This document shows, one piece after another, positions 14,606-27,750 of a stretch of DNA of 64,000 nt; the stretch's first letter is position 1; each line of letters opens with the position of its first letter. Under the pieces are notes generated by a model, which searched no databases, was not told the origin of the DNA, and saw nothing but the letters and a program-made list of their open reading frames with translations. This stretch comes from Pyrus communis (Eukaryota > Streptophyta > Magnoliopsida > Rosales > Rosaceae): positions 19,380,807 through 19,444,806 of the forward strand of contig NC_084815.1 in the NCBI RefSeq assembly GCF_963583255.1, read 5' to 3'. The translations under genes and the position numbers were made by a program.

Positions 14606-17550
14606 TTGTACAAAAAGCACAACATAATAATCCCCCATTGTACATTACTGTGAATATGTGACGTGTGAGATTCTCTTATGTTTTCAATTGATCACGTCCC
14701 AATTATTGATGGTACATTTTTAAATACGTGACAAATATTTATTGAACAATAATGTCATTGAGACTCAATCTTGATAAGAGAATATATTCAATGTGTACGG
14801 TGCACCCCCACTAATAGAAAAAGTCTATTGCAATGCTAAACTTAGGGCATCAAAAGTTGATAAGATCGTCTCTGCAAGATAAATGACATTGTGACAGTGT
14901 TCTAACCAATCATATATTCTTATATGAGAATCAGACCATACGACCATCCAAAACAACAAACAAAAATTAAAAAATGGCATGATCGAAGGTGGTGGACATT
15001 TGCCTTATTGTGTTTTAAATTTTGATGTGTTTATCTCTCTCATTATATGATTTAGAGAAATTTTATTTAAACTCATGTAACATATATCTACACTCAACTT
15101 ATTCTTTGCACTCATTTGATTTTTAACTTAAGATTTTTAACTAAACTATTAATATCTCTTTAAACCCAAATTTATTACCTAATATACCCCTATAAATCCA
15201 ATTCAATATGTGAATTTATTTTTACACCCATTTGATTTATAACTATATCTTTACGTCGTCTGGAAATGGAGAGTGAGAATTTATGTATGAATTCAGCCAT
15301 GGGTAACAACAAGACTGACACTTCTGTAGATGTTGACAAAAATCATGCATCACCATCTCTCTTTGTATGGTCTCTGTTTCATGAGCATATACGTCTACTA
15401 CCATACCTTTTCATAGGAATCTTTCTATAGACTTCATGAAGTGCATGGAGCACTAGTAATCAAATTGGGTTTGTTCGAAAACATTACTATTTGTTTGACA
15501 AGATAATATCCCTGTAATTTCGAAAATGCACACTCGCATATCAATTGCAAATTTTGCTTATGAAATTTCAATCGATCCAGTACCACTATACAAGTCTAAC
15601 CAACAGCCAAGCCTTAAAAATGCAGGACAACCACCAACAGCCTAAGATTTGCAACACACATATTAATTTACAAGCACATATGTCGTAGACACAAGACTTA
15701 CTTACCTGCAGGATATCAAAGGCTGCAAATTATATTGAATTATATTGTATTTGAAGATGCATCTTGGTTAGTCTCTGGTGTTTGAATGTCAGAAACATTA
15801 CTGTTTGTGTGAAATCGTAAATACTAATTTAGTACATGAAATTTTAAGAATGTACATGTAAAATTCAAAATATTCATCTTCTAAACTCTAAAAAATTGAA
15901 ATCAAACAAACAAAAAATTCATAAATTGAGTTATACCTTGGTTGGAGGATTCAAAACTTCAAAATCACCATCCATCAGTAAAAAAATTTGTTTTTCTCTA
16001 TGAGAGCTATTAGAGTTATAGCCGGAATGAATGTAGGATAAACAAAGAGTGATCATAGGGTTTAATTATAGTGTTTGGGTTTATTGATAAATTTGAGTTT
16101 TATTATTAATTTTATTTGTACTTAATAGTAATTATGCAATAGGGTAAAATAGACAATTAACATTTAAAATTTAAGTTGAATGTAGAAATAGGTTACATGG
16201 ATTTAAATAAAATTTCCTTATGATTTATATCATCAAATGATCATATGATTAGCGGATAATGAAATTTTATCATCTCGTGTTGGATCATGTGATTAAAGTG
16301 AGAAAAAATTTGATCAGTATGAAGGGAGAATGACTTAGATGAAACAAGTTTAACATAATGTAGCATCTCGATTCAATAATGCATTGTCATGTATATATAA
16401 GTTTTTCTTTATAATGTATAATTGATCTGAAACACCATAGCGATAGTAAATCCGTTTCATGTAAATTGTTATTCCACGAAAGAGTGGACTGAAAGCGTGG
16501 CGACATGACATTCCTAATCCTCCCGGCTAGAAAGAGTGTCTTGGAGTCAACGAGCATTGGGGTCAACCACCAGACCATGGATCGTGGATGATCTACTTCT
16601 CTGTCTGAATCTGACCCCATTTCACACACTACATGTGAATCCACTACATCTTCCCAACCATGGTTCCTCATTGGTTCAGTCTACCTGAGGACCCCATGAG
16701 CTGAAGATTTTGCCATTGCAGAAGATATTCAGTAAAGTTGTCTGATTAGTAAGTCTGTCTGATTAGGACATATCTATATTGAATGAATCGTAAAAGATCG
16801 AGTGAGACGAAAATAAATACAATCCGTAAAAATAGTCGTGCGTATAACATGGTCGAAGCACCGTTACACAAGTTTTTCTCCGTGACAAGATGGCTGGAGA
16901 GTGGAAACACAATGGATAGGTCAAGGTCAAGGTCAAGGTCAAGGTCAATGTCAATTTCCCCATTTCCAAATGATCCATGCTTGCACGATACCATAGCAGT
17001 TGGTGAAAACAGGGATTAAAGATGTCTCCCTCCACATGCTAATCGAAATGATACGAAATAATGCTGATATTGAGAATATTTTTTGACCTCATACGAAATC
17101 CGCTTTTTATGTTTTCATCAACAATCGAACGAATTCAAAACAAAAGTAGAGATCCATCTGCTAGACAAGTAAAATGAGTACTAGAATGGGAATTCGATTT
17201 CGGGTTGAATTCTGCAGCATCACTTCTAAGCTGATCCACAAATCATCCTGCAGTAATGCAATTACGAGAAGAACGAATCATCTACTAGTTGCATTTTCCA
17301 TCTTAAACACGAAGCATTCGTTTAAATGTAGTTTTTTGCATCTTAAAGATTCAAGACCAACTATTCTGCAAGGGTACATTAGCAGCCTTTACCACCTGAG
17401 CTACAATGCTAATGCATCATTCCTAGTAACCATTTATAACTAACTGATATATCGTTCTAAACCGAGAACCTGAACTAAATAGGTGAAGTGATAACAACCA
17501 GGCAAAGCTATGCTCATTTTACCAGCATGTTTGAGATGTTCAATTCACCA
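14606..17550. other. Gene-poor spacer with a GGTCAA minisatellite
   Basis: About 3 kb of AT-rich sequence with no recognisable exon. A (GGTCAA)5 hexamer run lies near 16918-16948 and creates misleading open frames on both strands. The right-hand part may include the 3' UTR of the DCD gene. Confidence 0.5.
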
Positions 17551-17797
17551 GTTTGACACTAGGTTAGTAGGTTGGGGCGGAGTTCATTGATGAAGAGTCC
17601 CTGCTGGAAGCTCAGGTGCTTCCAATGTTGTTGAGGTGTGTGGTTTGTGCAGGTGATGAAACATACTGGACTGTAGGCACTTGGTAGAGGTTGTAGTATT
17701 CGGCAGCATTCCCCTGCTGTAAATTTGTTCCAGTCTCCGTCTTCAAAGGTGATTGTACCCATATCCCAAGCTCGTTTGTTGATCAGTAGGCACTTCA

Positions 17798-18189
17798 TCA
17801 TGTGTGGCCTCGTGCCTGTGATAGCTGCAACACAAGGACCATGATAATTTCAGTTTAATAACAAAGACTAGTCAAAACGAAGAGATGTTCTAAGAACTAA
17901 CAACAAAGTTAAGAAATTGAAAAGAGAGTGGAGCAAATATCCGGGATGTTGTTTTAAGCATGATCACATGCAATGAAACTCTCCGCTTAACAAATCAAAT
18001 ATAACAGTTCCCAAATTGCGTAATATGTTTTGTTTCTTTCAAAGGAAAGTCACCCAAACCTTTCCTGCATTAGTAAATAATTGTATCCTTAAGAACATGT
18101 ACTGTAACTTCTCAAAGAATACTCTTTGACTAGCATCCCCATTTAACGATACAATTTGCTTGGTGGAGCAGGGAAACTCCAAGTTTCAA

Positions 18190-18222
<33 letters not shown>

Positions 18223-19733
18223 CTAAAATAATCAAACTTTTGGCATACATTAACCAACAAAAAATAAAGAGCATACCTTGGGTTGCAACAGGGGAATCAA
18301 ACTACCTAAAGATAGGTACCTTTCATATGATGTGGGTGCTTGTGAGGCAGGTAGTTCAGCGGAGTAACTGTGATCCACTTGTGCAGAATGATATGTCTGA
18401 TTTGGAGCTGGCACAGCTTGCGGTTGCACAGCAGGATAAATGTAGCCCATGTATCCATAGCTACCAGGCTGTTGGTGTATGACACTCGGTTGAATATACT
18501 GAGGCTGAGGCTGAGGCTCCAACATTGGTGAAGTAAGACCGCCATAGAATGAAGATGCATTTGGATCCTTCATGGAAGGCAGGGTTGCTGGGGACTGAAA
18601 CTGTTCCTCCATATATTGAGTTGGCATTACTGATTGTGAACCTGCATTTGGCACAGCAGGTTGGTCTGCATGATGGAAAAGACCCGTGTTTCCTGTGGAT
18701 CCACGACCATCCCACTGCTGAACTAGGACTGCCTGTGGAACATATTGAGGAAACAACACTTGTGGGGCTTGACTGAGACGCGTTGAGTTATAATATGTAG
18801 TGCCTGAAGGAGGCAGGCTTGGGTATTGATCCTTTATATAGGAATTGTCATATTTGACAGGTGATTGTGTGGTAAGCGGATGAAACAGTGATAACAAATG
18901 GCTTACCTGCACAATAAAATCAACTGGAAAATAAGTAGGGTTGATCAAGTGACGGCAATCCAATCGAGAAGGATGAAATGGAACTGATTCCGTTACCAAA
19001 GAAACTTACTTGTTGGCAATTGAGAATGGGGTTAAACTTCTTGGAGCCTTTCTGGTAGTTATCTAAAATAGCATGTTTAAAATCACTCTCAGGCAAGGGG
19101 AGACATTCCTTGTAAATTCTGAATCTTACCTATACACAAAATTCAAGTGAATACGAATTAGTTCTTACCCAACAATAAATTAAGGCGGGAAATTCTAAAA
19201 GACGACCCATTAAGCATATTATTATGTCAATGGTGGTTTGGTTCGACAGCGTATTTTCTCTTACCATTTAACTTAAACAAAGGCCCTTTTGCAGTAGGAG
19301 ATGATACGAAAAGCAATACTAAACTCACCTGTGCGGGAAAGCTTCCACCAAAAGCCGTTCTTTCCAAGTTCATCTTTCCAGCAGTGGTTGCTTCATACAC
19401 CCCATAAAGAAACTTGACATCATAATCAAAAAGAAACAGCTTTGTGCCTGGCCGAATCCTCTCTATAACTTCCCTTCTTCCAGCAGGAAGTCCAAAAACA
19501 CGGTATAGGTAGCATTCCGGTTTTGTTCTTCCATTGCACATAAATATATACCCGGAAAAGTCTTCCAGACCCAGAGGGTCCTTATGCACCCCATGATCCT
19601 CGTTAGCACAAGCAGAAGCAGAAACATGGTCATACGCATAATTTGAAGGGGCAGGAGCAGGGTAATACTTGGCACTCGCGTAGTCTACAATCGGCCCCTT
19701 GTTTTCAAATCCGTCATTTCTTCTCTCAGTCAT
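17798..19733 (-). CDS. DCD-domain (development and cell death) protein
   Basis: This is a plant-specific DCD protein of the N-rich/B2 group, linked to stress and programmed cell death signalling (family knowledge). Exon 19733-19329 starts [13 protein letters not shown] and holds the DCD core: [54 protein letters not shown]. Exon 19129-19010 ([20 protein letters not shown]) completes the domain. Exon 18906-18277 is a Pro/Gln/Tyr-rich, low-complexity region. All three joins are in phase, giving 385 codons. A 5' UTR exon ends at about 20578 (donor TTTG|GTAAGT). The last exon starts at about 17824 (acceptor TTGCAG). Read in phase it stops after eight codons at 17800-17798, but neighbouring frames look more protein-like, so the 3' end is uncertain (see findings). 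Confidence 0.85.
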
Positions 19734-19739
19734 GTTGAA

Positions 19740-20640
19740 GACTAATAGGAAAGTAGCAAACCACCATTTCGGCAATGCCAAACAAAGCAATATTCCATTA
19801 ACGATTTCATAACTAGAACAAGAAACAGATGTAAAAAATCTGAAACTAAATTAGCGAAATTCATAACAAACTCCTACAAGTCCTTGAATCGGTGTTGGAG
19901 GGAAAAACTAAATTGGCATAATAATTGCAAATCAACAACTCTACAACTATTTCACAGCTCTCTAAACAACTTCCAACCCAATTTTCCTCACATCGCCTCG
20001 TATGAATCCGCTCAGGGTTAGGCAGGGAATCCCATCTGAAAAGTAAACCCTGCCTATTGTAGTTTCAGATATCTACATCTAGAGTACTAAAAAGTGTCAC
20101 ATTTCACCCTAGATTGCACTACAAGAAAAATGTTGTTATGGTTTTATGAAAGCTTTGCTTGCATCTTCCCTTCAACCAATCACCCAAATTCAACAAAATC
20201 ATGATGTGAAATATCTCCAACCCAATTTCTTGACCTACATTTTCCCTTTTCTACAAAATAATATAAATTATATAAAAATAAATAAATAAAAAGTTACCAG
20301 GTAACCCTCAAAAACCCATTTCAACAAATGCATCGATGTTAATCACAGCTCAGAACAACATCAACCCAAAACTTTATTTCCAATTTAACTCAATTCGACA
20401 CAGGAATTCACCAACTCAGTACAAAAGTCACTAAAAAATGCTAAATTTTAAGGTGAATAAAAAAAAAGAACAAAAAAAAACCAGTTGGACGAGCATTTAA
20501 ACACTGAAAATAAATCAGAGCAATGCAAAAATCGTACAAAAAAAAAAACCTCAGAAAAATGAAAAATTGGGACTTACCAAATGCAAAGGAGAGGAAACTT
20601 GAAGCGTCTCTGGAGAATTGGAAATTTTTAGAAGTCGGAA
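19740..20640 (-). other. 5' UTR intron and leader of the DCD gene
   Basis: The region between the coding start (19733) and the probable leader exon ending at 20578. It is AT-rich with no coding potential on either strand. Confidence 0.5.
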
Positions 20641-20740
20641 AATTTGCACGTGGCGGGAGAAGGTGAAACCCCTACGTTACGTGTCATTATGGGCTTCCCA
20701 CCAAAACTAAATTTTGTCACTAGAATTGAAAATAATGGAT

Positions 20741-20910
20741 AATATTAAGGAAATTAAATTTGTAGATTAAATTTGCAAATTAAATGATGTATCACTAATA
20801 GAAATGAACACATTTATCAACACTTAAGTAATAAATCAATTATCAACTTTCATGTTCTTTAGTTTTCAAAATTTAGTTTATAAATTTTGTCTTCTAGCAT
20901 TACTCGAATC
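20741..20910. mobile_element. Diverged MITE family C copy
   Basis: It contains ATTAAATTTGCAAATTAAATGATGT, then AACACTTAAGTAATAAATCA, then TTCTAGCATTACTC. It parallels the intact copy at 26876-27032 but has decayed ends. Confidence 0.5.
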
Positions 20911-21383
20911 TACAAAAAATGAATTGACAATGACGTCTTGGTTTAATAAAACAATGATATGAGTAAAAAATTTAACATGCGATATGTATTGTAGGATCGA
21001 AATATTACATGACGGTAAACATATTTCAAGTAAGTTGATCTCCACTAAAAATACTTGCTTGCAATCTATTTTGTTTTTTTTTTTTTTCCTCTTGCAATCT
21101 ATTAGTAAGGAGTTGTGCGAGCCACAGTGCATTTTTGCTCTACACTCTCAAGTGGTGCTTACATCCTTTTTATCTTTGTTGGATGAGTTTTAAATTTTGA
21201 GATTTGTGTCTATCCATTGCATATATGTCAAAATTTAAACTTATCTAACGGTGATAAATATGGTGATAAACATCACCATCACTTGAGGGTAGTGACCGGT
21301 GAGCAAATATATTCCCTATGATTTGGTATTGAACTCGTATCCACGAAAAACGAATTAAAATATTTTACTTACAAATAAAGAAA

Positions 21384-22353
21384 GGGTTATTATACAAAAT
21401 GGTCCCTGAGATTTGCATGATCAATAGAAATGGTCTCAGAGATTGAAAATCAATAGAAATTGTCTCTGAGATTGTCCACCATCCATGATTTTGGTCATTC
21501 CGTTAAAAACTCTTTGGGCAATTTTCAAAGCTTCATAACTCAATCGATTCTTAACCAAATTCGACACATAATATATCAAAATGAAGATAAGAAAGTCTAG
21601 AACAAGATTATACCTATTTGAAGGCCCAATGATTGCCAGAAATGGCCGGAAAATAGTCTAAAAAGTGAGTGGTCCGCAGGAAAATTGGAAAACTCTCTGG
21701 AAACTAGGTAAACTTTAAACGTTCATAACTTCTTTAATACTCAACGAAATCGAGTAATTCAAAAACGAAAATCATACTTCTCAACAAGATGAAGAGAATA
21801 GTGTCTTTCTTTACTTCTAACTCTCCATGGTTTCACTGGAAAACTGCTTGAAAGTGGCTAACTCGAAAATGGTTAGCCACTTTCGAGTCGTTGTCCGACC
21901 AAACCACGGCGAGTTAGCCTTCGAAAAAGATACCATTCTCTTCGTCTCGTCAAGAAGTTTTTTTTTTTTTTTTTTTTTGAATGACTCGATTTGGTTGAGT
22001 ATTGAAAAAGTTATAAATGTTTAAAGTTCACCCAGTTTCCGGCAAGTTTTCCAGTTTTCCCGCACACCAGTCACCTTTCAGGCTATTTTCCAGCCATCTC
22101 CGGCAACCATTGGGCTTCCAAATGGTATAATCTTATTCTACACTTTCCTCTTCATTTTGATATATTATAGGTCGAATTGATTAAAAAACGATTGAGTTAC
22201 AAAGCTTTGAAAATTGCCCGAAATCGTTTTTAACGGAATAACCAAAATCATGGATGGTGGACAATCATTAGGGATCATTTTTATTGATTTTCAATCTCAG
22301 AGACCATTTCTATTGATCATGCAAATTTCAAGGACCATTTTGTATAATAACCC
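21384..22353. mobile_element. 970-bp fold-back element, MULE-like
   Basis: The two halves are inverted repeats of roughly 470 bp: the left end GGGTTATTATACAAAATGGTCC and the right end GGACCATTTTGTATAATAACCC are exact complements. Similarity runs inward to about 21860 and from about 21890. The element is flanked by a perfect 9-bp duplication ATAAAGAAA (21375-21383 and 22354-22362), the size made by Mutator-like transposases. It has no coding capacity and contains a poly-T run near 21958. Confidence 0.85.
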
Positions 22354-22362
22354 ATAAAGAAA

Positions 22363-23538
22363 TACATCACTGAACCCTACTGCTTGGTGATTATTTGTGA
22401 TTAAAAGAACGTACAACAACATAATAAATTAATTTTAATGATGATATTTCCCGTAGGTTTCTGAGTTTTAATAATGAAGCAATACTTCATAATTTGGGGT
22501 AGAAAAAATTTGTGTTCCTTTTGATCTTTGAACTGTGGTTCTCTTCTGTCGAATTTTCAATTTCACTCGAGCCTACTGAATTTTTTAATGGGAACTTTAA
22601 TGAAAAACTCTCGATATTGTTCATTTTAATGAAAAACTACGTTTTTTACACTAAACTATCAATCTTGATACTATTCACTTTACCATTTATTTTATCATTT
22701 TCGTTAAAACTCAAAGTTTTCAAGCTCTTTTTATTAGATTTCTTTTTTTTAATTCGTACCACGAGTATCAATTTGTCACAATTTTCCGTCTCATCACGTG
22801 TAATGCGCATGACCAATGTTCAGAGGATCAACGTCATAAAAAATGTTAAACACAAATTTAATTAGTAAATACTTAGAACTTTGATGATGGAGTTATGAGA
22901 AAATTTTAAGAGAATTTAAAACGTACATGTGTAGCAATAATGGTATTCATACAAGCATGAATTTTGTCAAATTAACTAAAATAGTGTCTGATCTATTCCA
23001 CTCAAGTTTAAATCGTGCCCCGCTAATGTTTTTTTTAATACAATCGACAAATCAGCTCGAATAAAGAAAGTGTTTCTAAAATTTTAACTGAGGGCCCATT
23101 TCAAATTATGCAAACTTTGGACTGTCGAATTATCTATCATCCGGTCCATGGGCCCAATTCTGTAAAACGACATGTCGTGTACGAGATGAAGGTTAGCGTT
23201 TGATTTCCACAGAAGCACATCAAAAATGAAGGCGGACATTGCGTACTTAAAAATACACTTAGCATCATGTTCTCCATTTCCTCAAAGAAATTTGCATCTA
23301 AAATATACTCTAATCCACTTATCAGCACCGTCCCGTCGAAAAAACTACGTACAATTCTCCGACATCTCGACAGCATGCCTACGCTCGACTCTTACAAAAA
23401 TGTACTATGAAAGTTGTTACTCTTGAAACAAGTAATAGATCTTTGAGCACCGATGTAAAATGAGGAGAACCGAGAACTAGATAGGGAATTTCACTTCCGG
23501 GATAGTAGTATCTGTCAGCTGGAACGTTTTATAACCAT
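22363..23538. other. Spacer with a dispersed AT-rich repeat
   Basis: At about 22600-22730 there is a repeat with the signature GATACTATTCACTTTACCAT followed by TCGTTAAAACTCAAAGTTTT. It is shared with 41610-41720 and 49275-49410. No gene is visible. The last 100 or so bases are probably 3' UTR of the WD40 gene. Confidence 0.5.
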
Positions 23539-25241
23539 CTACGTGGTTTTGTGTAAACCAATGTTCAAATCAGAAGATATGGAAATGAGAAGGGGGCATG
23601 AGTGGAGCCATACAGCTTTGAAAACCCGTTTCTGATGAGCGCTTATGGATTGAGAAGGCTTGTTGGCGTTGTATCTGATATCGAATATGTGGATCAATGG
23701 ATCTGCTGTACCAGATGAGATGTATAAGCCATCAGGAGACCACGCCTGATTGATCAGAGCTGACTGAGATTCACTGCTCTCTTGCTTCCATCCAAAAGCA
23801 TGTATCTCTGTTTGCCTCAGTCTGATATCAAATAGTCGGAGCTGCTTCTCATGGGTCCTGCGTGTTATAAAACAGATTAACGTTAATAACTTCAAGCGCG
23901 TAAAAGAATACATAGAAATCGTAACTGAAGAAAAGCCCTTCGTCCAAAATGCACACTCATATCAAGTTATTCTAATATATGATTATTAATCAAGTCTAGA
24001 AAGCCAAGGGTTCTTCCAAAAGATTTCTGATGGTTAATAATACAAATACATGTCAAAAACCGTGAGGCATCTTAACAAATAATATGATGCAGCATGCAAA
24101 TGCATGAGGTGAACAAAACGGCATTCAGTTCTAGGAGCACTGACAAGGCGAATATCAAGACAGCACACGAGTTGATGATATGAAAATTCTAGATGAAAAA
24201 TCAGCGCTTCTCACCCTGATTGAACCATGAAGATATTGAAGTCGCAAGGATTTGGCAAGACACTCATGCATTTACTTTCTATCTGATGTTTAAACTCTGC
24301 TCTTCCTGTGTTAGCGTCAAACCCAACAATTCTCTTGTCTGCTCCGGCTGATAGTATTATCTGCTTTTGGAACATCCCGGCAACTCCCATAACAGCAGAT
24401 GAGTGCATATTCCTATGCAGTGTCTTTGGTTTCCATACATTCTCTGCATCAGCCTCTTTCCAGATTATAACAGCATGATCACTACCACCAGTGACAAAAC
24501 AGGTATCCTCCCAGGGTGGGAAAACTATGTTGTTAATGATCCCTCTCACATGAGGTTTATCTTTGATGAAAGTAACACGACCTTTCTGTCAATGCACAAA
24601 AAGCAAGAATCGGCATGTCAATTCTCTAAATTTGGGAAACTCATGGGCTGAGGGCATGCTGCTCAGGGCTCAGTGTACCCCACACACAATTGGAGCAATT
24701 AATTTTAAAGGTGGCCCTTACCCCTTGTGTTATATTTAAATCTAGGACTGATACTTGCGAGTCGCCACCATCAGCACTATAAACAGAAAATAGTCTGTTT
24801 CCATCAGGGTGCCAGGCTATATCTTCTGGCCATCTCCTGTTTGGAGATGCACAATCAGTAGAACTAAGTCGAGAAGCACTAGACCTGCAATTAAAAGAAA
24901 CAAAAGGGACGCCTGATCAGTTGTGCAAAGTAGAAGTGCATGCCTGCAAATTTAAGAGCACTGCAAAAGTGGCTAAGCAACTAATATTTAAGACATGAGA
25001 TGAAAAATTGAAATGCAAGAATTTACAAATCCGCCGGTCATGACAAGAAAACATAATCACAGGTCTGCCTTTCTAAACAGACCAAGGAATAACAGCCACA
25101 TAGATACCAACACCGGTTTTGAAACACAGAGATACTGCACCTCCTCAGTCAATTTAGGAAATACAGTCCATCAGTCAGAATACATCTCTATCAAAGGCAT
25201 GTAATCATATAACTATAAGCTCAAATACATGCTTTTCCTAA

Positions 25242-25273
<32 letters not shown>

Positions 25274-27750
25274 AAGGAGAAAGCTCGACTATATGACCTT
25301 ATGCTCATTTCAATCCACTTTATATTGCTACCGACAACACAATTGTGAAGTTAAGAAATAATAATGTAACATGATGAATTTGAACTTTACCCCTTGGACT
25401 GAACTTGCCAGAAGTTGACTACTCCATCCAAAGCACTGCAAACGTTCCAAAGCACTTGTTAAAATTGATCAGGTTTGCTAGCATTTGATGCATCTTGTAG
25501 TTACCAATTGTAGGACACAGTAAGCGATATACTTCAAGCTTTCTTTTAAACTTAAATTCTAAGTGTAAATTTACGTTGTTGCCTCTTGTTGGGCTGCTTA
25601 CACAAATTCTTTTACCATTATTTTTCTTAATAACATAAAATATCACGATGAGGATTCAATTTCAATTAACAGAGTACAAGAGAATACTACCAGCTTATGA
25701 AAAAGAAAGACATATACATAATCCGAAGCAGGACCATAATCTGTAATCTATAATTTAATACACATTAATATGTACAACTACCTGAAAGGGTTAAAGATAC
25801 CTGATAATTTGAGAATTTGATATATAAGTTACAGATTTAAAGCTAGAAGCCATTTCTACCCCAAAGACAACTATTAACCAAAAGATGTGGACACAAGAAA
25901 ACACGGGTTAATCTTATAACCTGAGGATATAACCATATAATATATGTACCCCCACAAATTCAAAGGTGAAATCCTGAAAGAGTGAAATAAACACAACAGA
26001 AATCATGGATATTGATGACAAGTAAAACAATGTTACTATTATGATAAAGAACATATCCTTCTTCCTTGGACAGCAAACATGTTAATTACCTGGTCACAAA
26101 AAGCTGATCATTCACTGGACACAAAGAAAGACTTCTCAACTTTCTCTTGTGCTGACTTGAGATGTGACTGCTTGCATAGCAGTTGATTTTACATGGTTGA
26201 GAGCTAGTGCGAACCAACGGGACTAATTCTTTGTGTTCTTTCTGTTCTGAAGTACATACAATTTTAGCATCACACACAAAGAAAAGCTGAAATATGTGGC
26301 CTAGAAACAGACAGTCAAGAAACACAATATGAACAACGAGGCCAGTCAACAAGCTAGAGTCTTACCAAATTTCCGTTTTTTCCCAATATCTTGAACTTCA
26401 ACGTCCTGCTTTGAAGAATTTCTATACGATTTGTCACCTTTTGTTCTGTTAGCACTCATAGACTGACAAGAAACTGATGGACTTGCTTGAGCACTATAAT
26501 TAACTGGATTTTTCCCACTAGACCCTGCCACCATTGTAGGATGGGAAACTTTTGGGCCGACTGCAGGAATGAAAAGTTCCGTTTTTGATTGATGCTGGTG
26601 TCTAGAAGAACCTTCATTTAAATGTATAGGACTTGTTGATCTGCGCTCCACCTTTGCACTTTTCGTTCCACCACCCGGAGAACTCCTGGTTGACCCTACT
26701 TTGTCTTGGCGTCGAAGTCGAGCCAACTTAATTTCGGTATCAGTTAACCTCTTCTCCGTTTCTCCAAGCTGCACGCCTTTTCCAAATAAATAATTAGTGG
26801 ATAATTCCCTTCGGAAGGCATCTCATAAGTTAAAACACATAGAAACACACATAATTTCGGGCATATCTAAGAAAAGGTTAATGCTTGGGAGACCAAATTT
26901 TTAAACCAAATGATGTGTCACCAAAAAGAAATAAGCACGTTAATCAACACTTGTAATAATCCAATCGTCAATGTCCACATCATTTGGCTTACAAAATTTG
27001 GGTTAGAAATTTGGTCTCCCTAGCATTACCCCTAAGAAAATGGTATATTGTCTTCCCTTGGTGATTTGAATTTGCAGCAATTAACTTCATATACAATGAG
27101 TTTAAACAAGGCCATTCGGGTAATCAATGGCCATCAAGGCAACTCCATACATTAAAGCAAAGTCATAAATAGCAGTGTTTATGATCAGACTCAAAATCTA
27201 TGATCAGACTCAAAATCAAAGAGTTTTTTATTTCTAACTTCATCCCAAGAACCCTAAAAAGATTTCTTGTGCTGTGATCAAACCCAGGTGTGCATTTGCC
27301 ATGATATTAGCTTAGGGCATAAAACCAATACATTTAATTAATCAAAAAGCAGTCCCAATTAAACTTTGTAAACCGTTTTAATTTGGGATTAGCAAAAAGA
27401 TTAAAACTTTCAAGCTTAAAAAGCATTGCAGCAGCAGGTTAATCAAAAGACTGAAAACCCATAATTCAAAGTTTATAACATTATAGCAGCAGCAGAAGCA
27501 TACCAAATGAATACAAACAAACAAGAAAACCAACATTTCTAAAAACCCCAATATGTCACCATCGAAATGACCAGAGAGAGAGGGAGGGAGGGAGGGAGAG
27601 AGGGGGATGGTGGGGTGCAACCTGAGTTTTGTAATAGTTGACGCGCTGGCGGAGATGGTGGACTTCCCGGGTGCGATGCTCGATCAGAGCGACGAGGGCT
27701 TCTTCTTGCTCTTGCCTGCTATCTGGATAGCCGTTCTCCTCTTCCGCCAT
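23539..27750 (-). CDS. WD40-repeat protein with N-terminal coiled coil (528 aa)
   Basis: Seven exons: 27750-27622, 26768-26366, 26246-26090, 25435-25391, 24884-24722, 24585-24215, 23857-23539. All phases fit (1587 nt). The start ATG at 27750 is the first after an in-frame stop. Residues about 12-70 are Glu/Arg/Leu-rich and helical (EEALVALIEHRTREVHHLRQ), a probable coiled coil. Residues 75-180 are a Ser-rich linker ending in basic GKKRKFG. From about 195 to the end there are WD40 blades: CPVNDQLFVTSALDGVVNFWQ, PEDIAWHPDGNRLFSVYSAD, NNIVFPPWEDTCFVTGGSDH, NQAWSPDGLYISSGTADPL. It is probably a scaffold; the exact function is unknown to me. Intron 1 hosts MITE C. Confidence 0.9.
26876..27032. mobile_element. 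MITE family C, intact copy in a WD40-gene intron
   Basis: A 157-bp near-palindrome with termini GGTTAATGCTTGGGAGACCA and, in complement, GGGGTAATGCTAGGGAGACC. It is flanked by a perfect 8-bp duplication TAAGAAAA (26868-26875 and 27033-27040). Decayed relatives are at 5175, 20741 and 39757. Confidence 0.8.

Noticed and set aside
16387..17035. Open frames on both strands at 16.4-17.0 kb
   Set aside because: They overlap a GGTCAA hexamer run, have no recognisable domain and lack consistent splice signals.
20117..20129. A second CACTA element (CACTACAAGAAAA)
   Set aside because: The motif matches a CACTA end, but no opposite end, target duplication or transposase is nearby; likely chance or a lone remnant.
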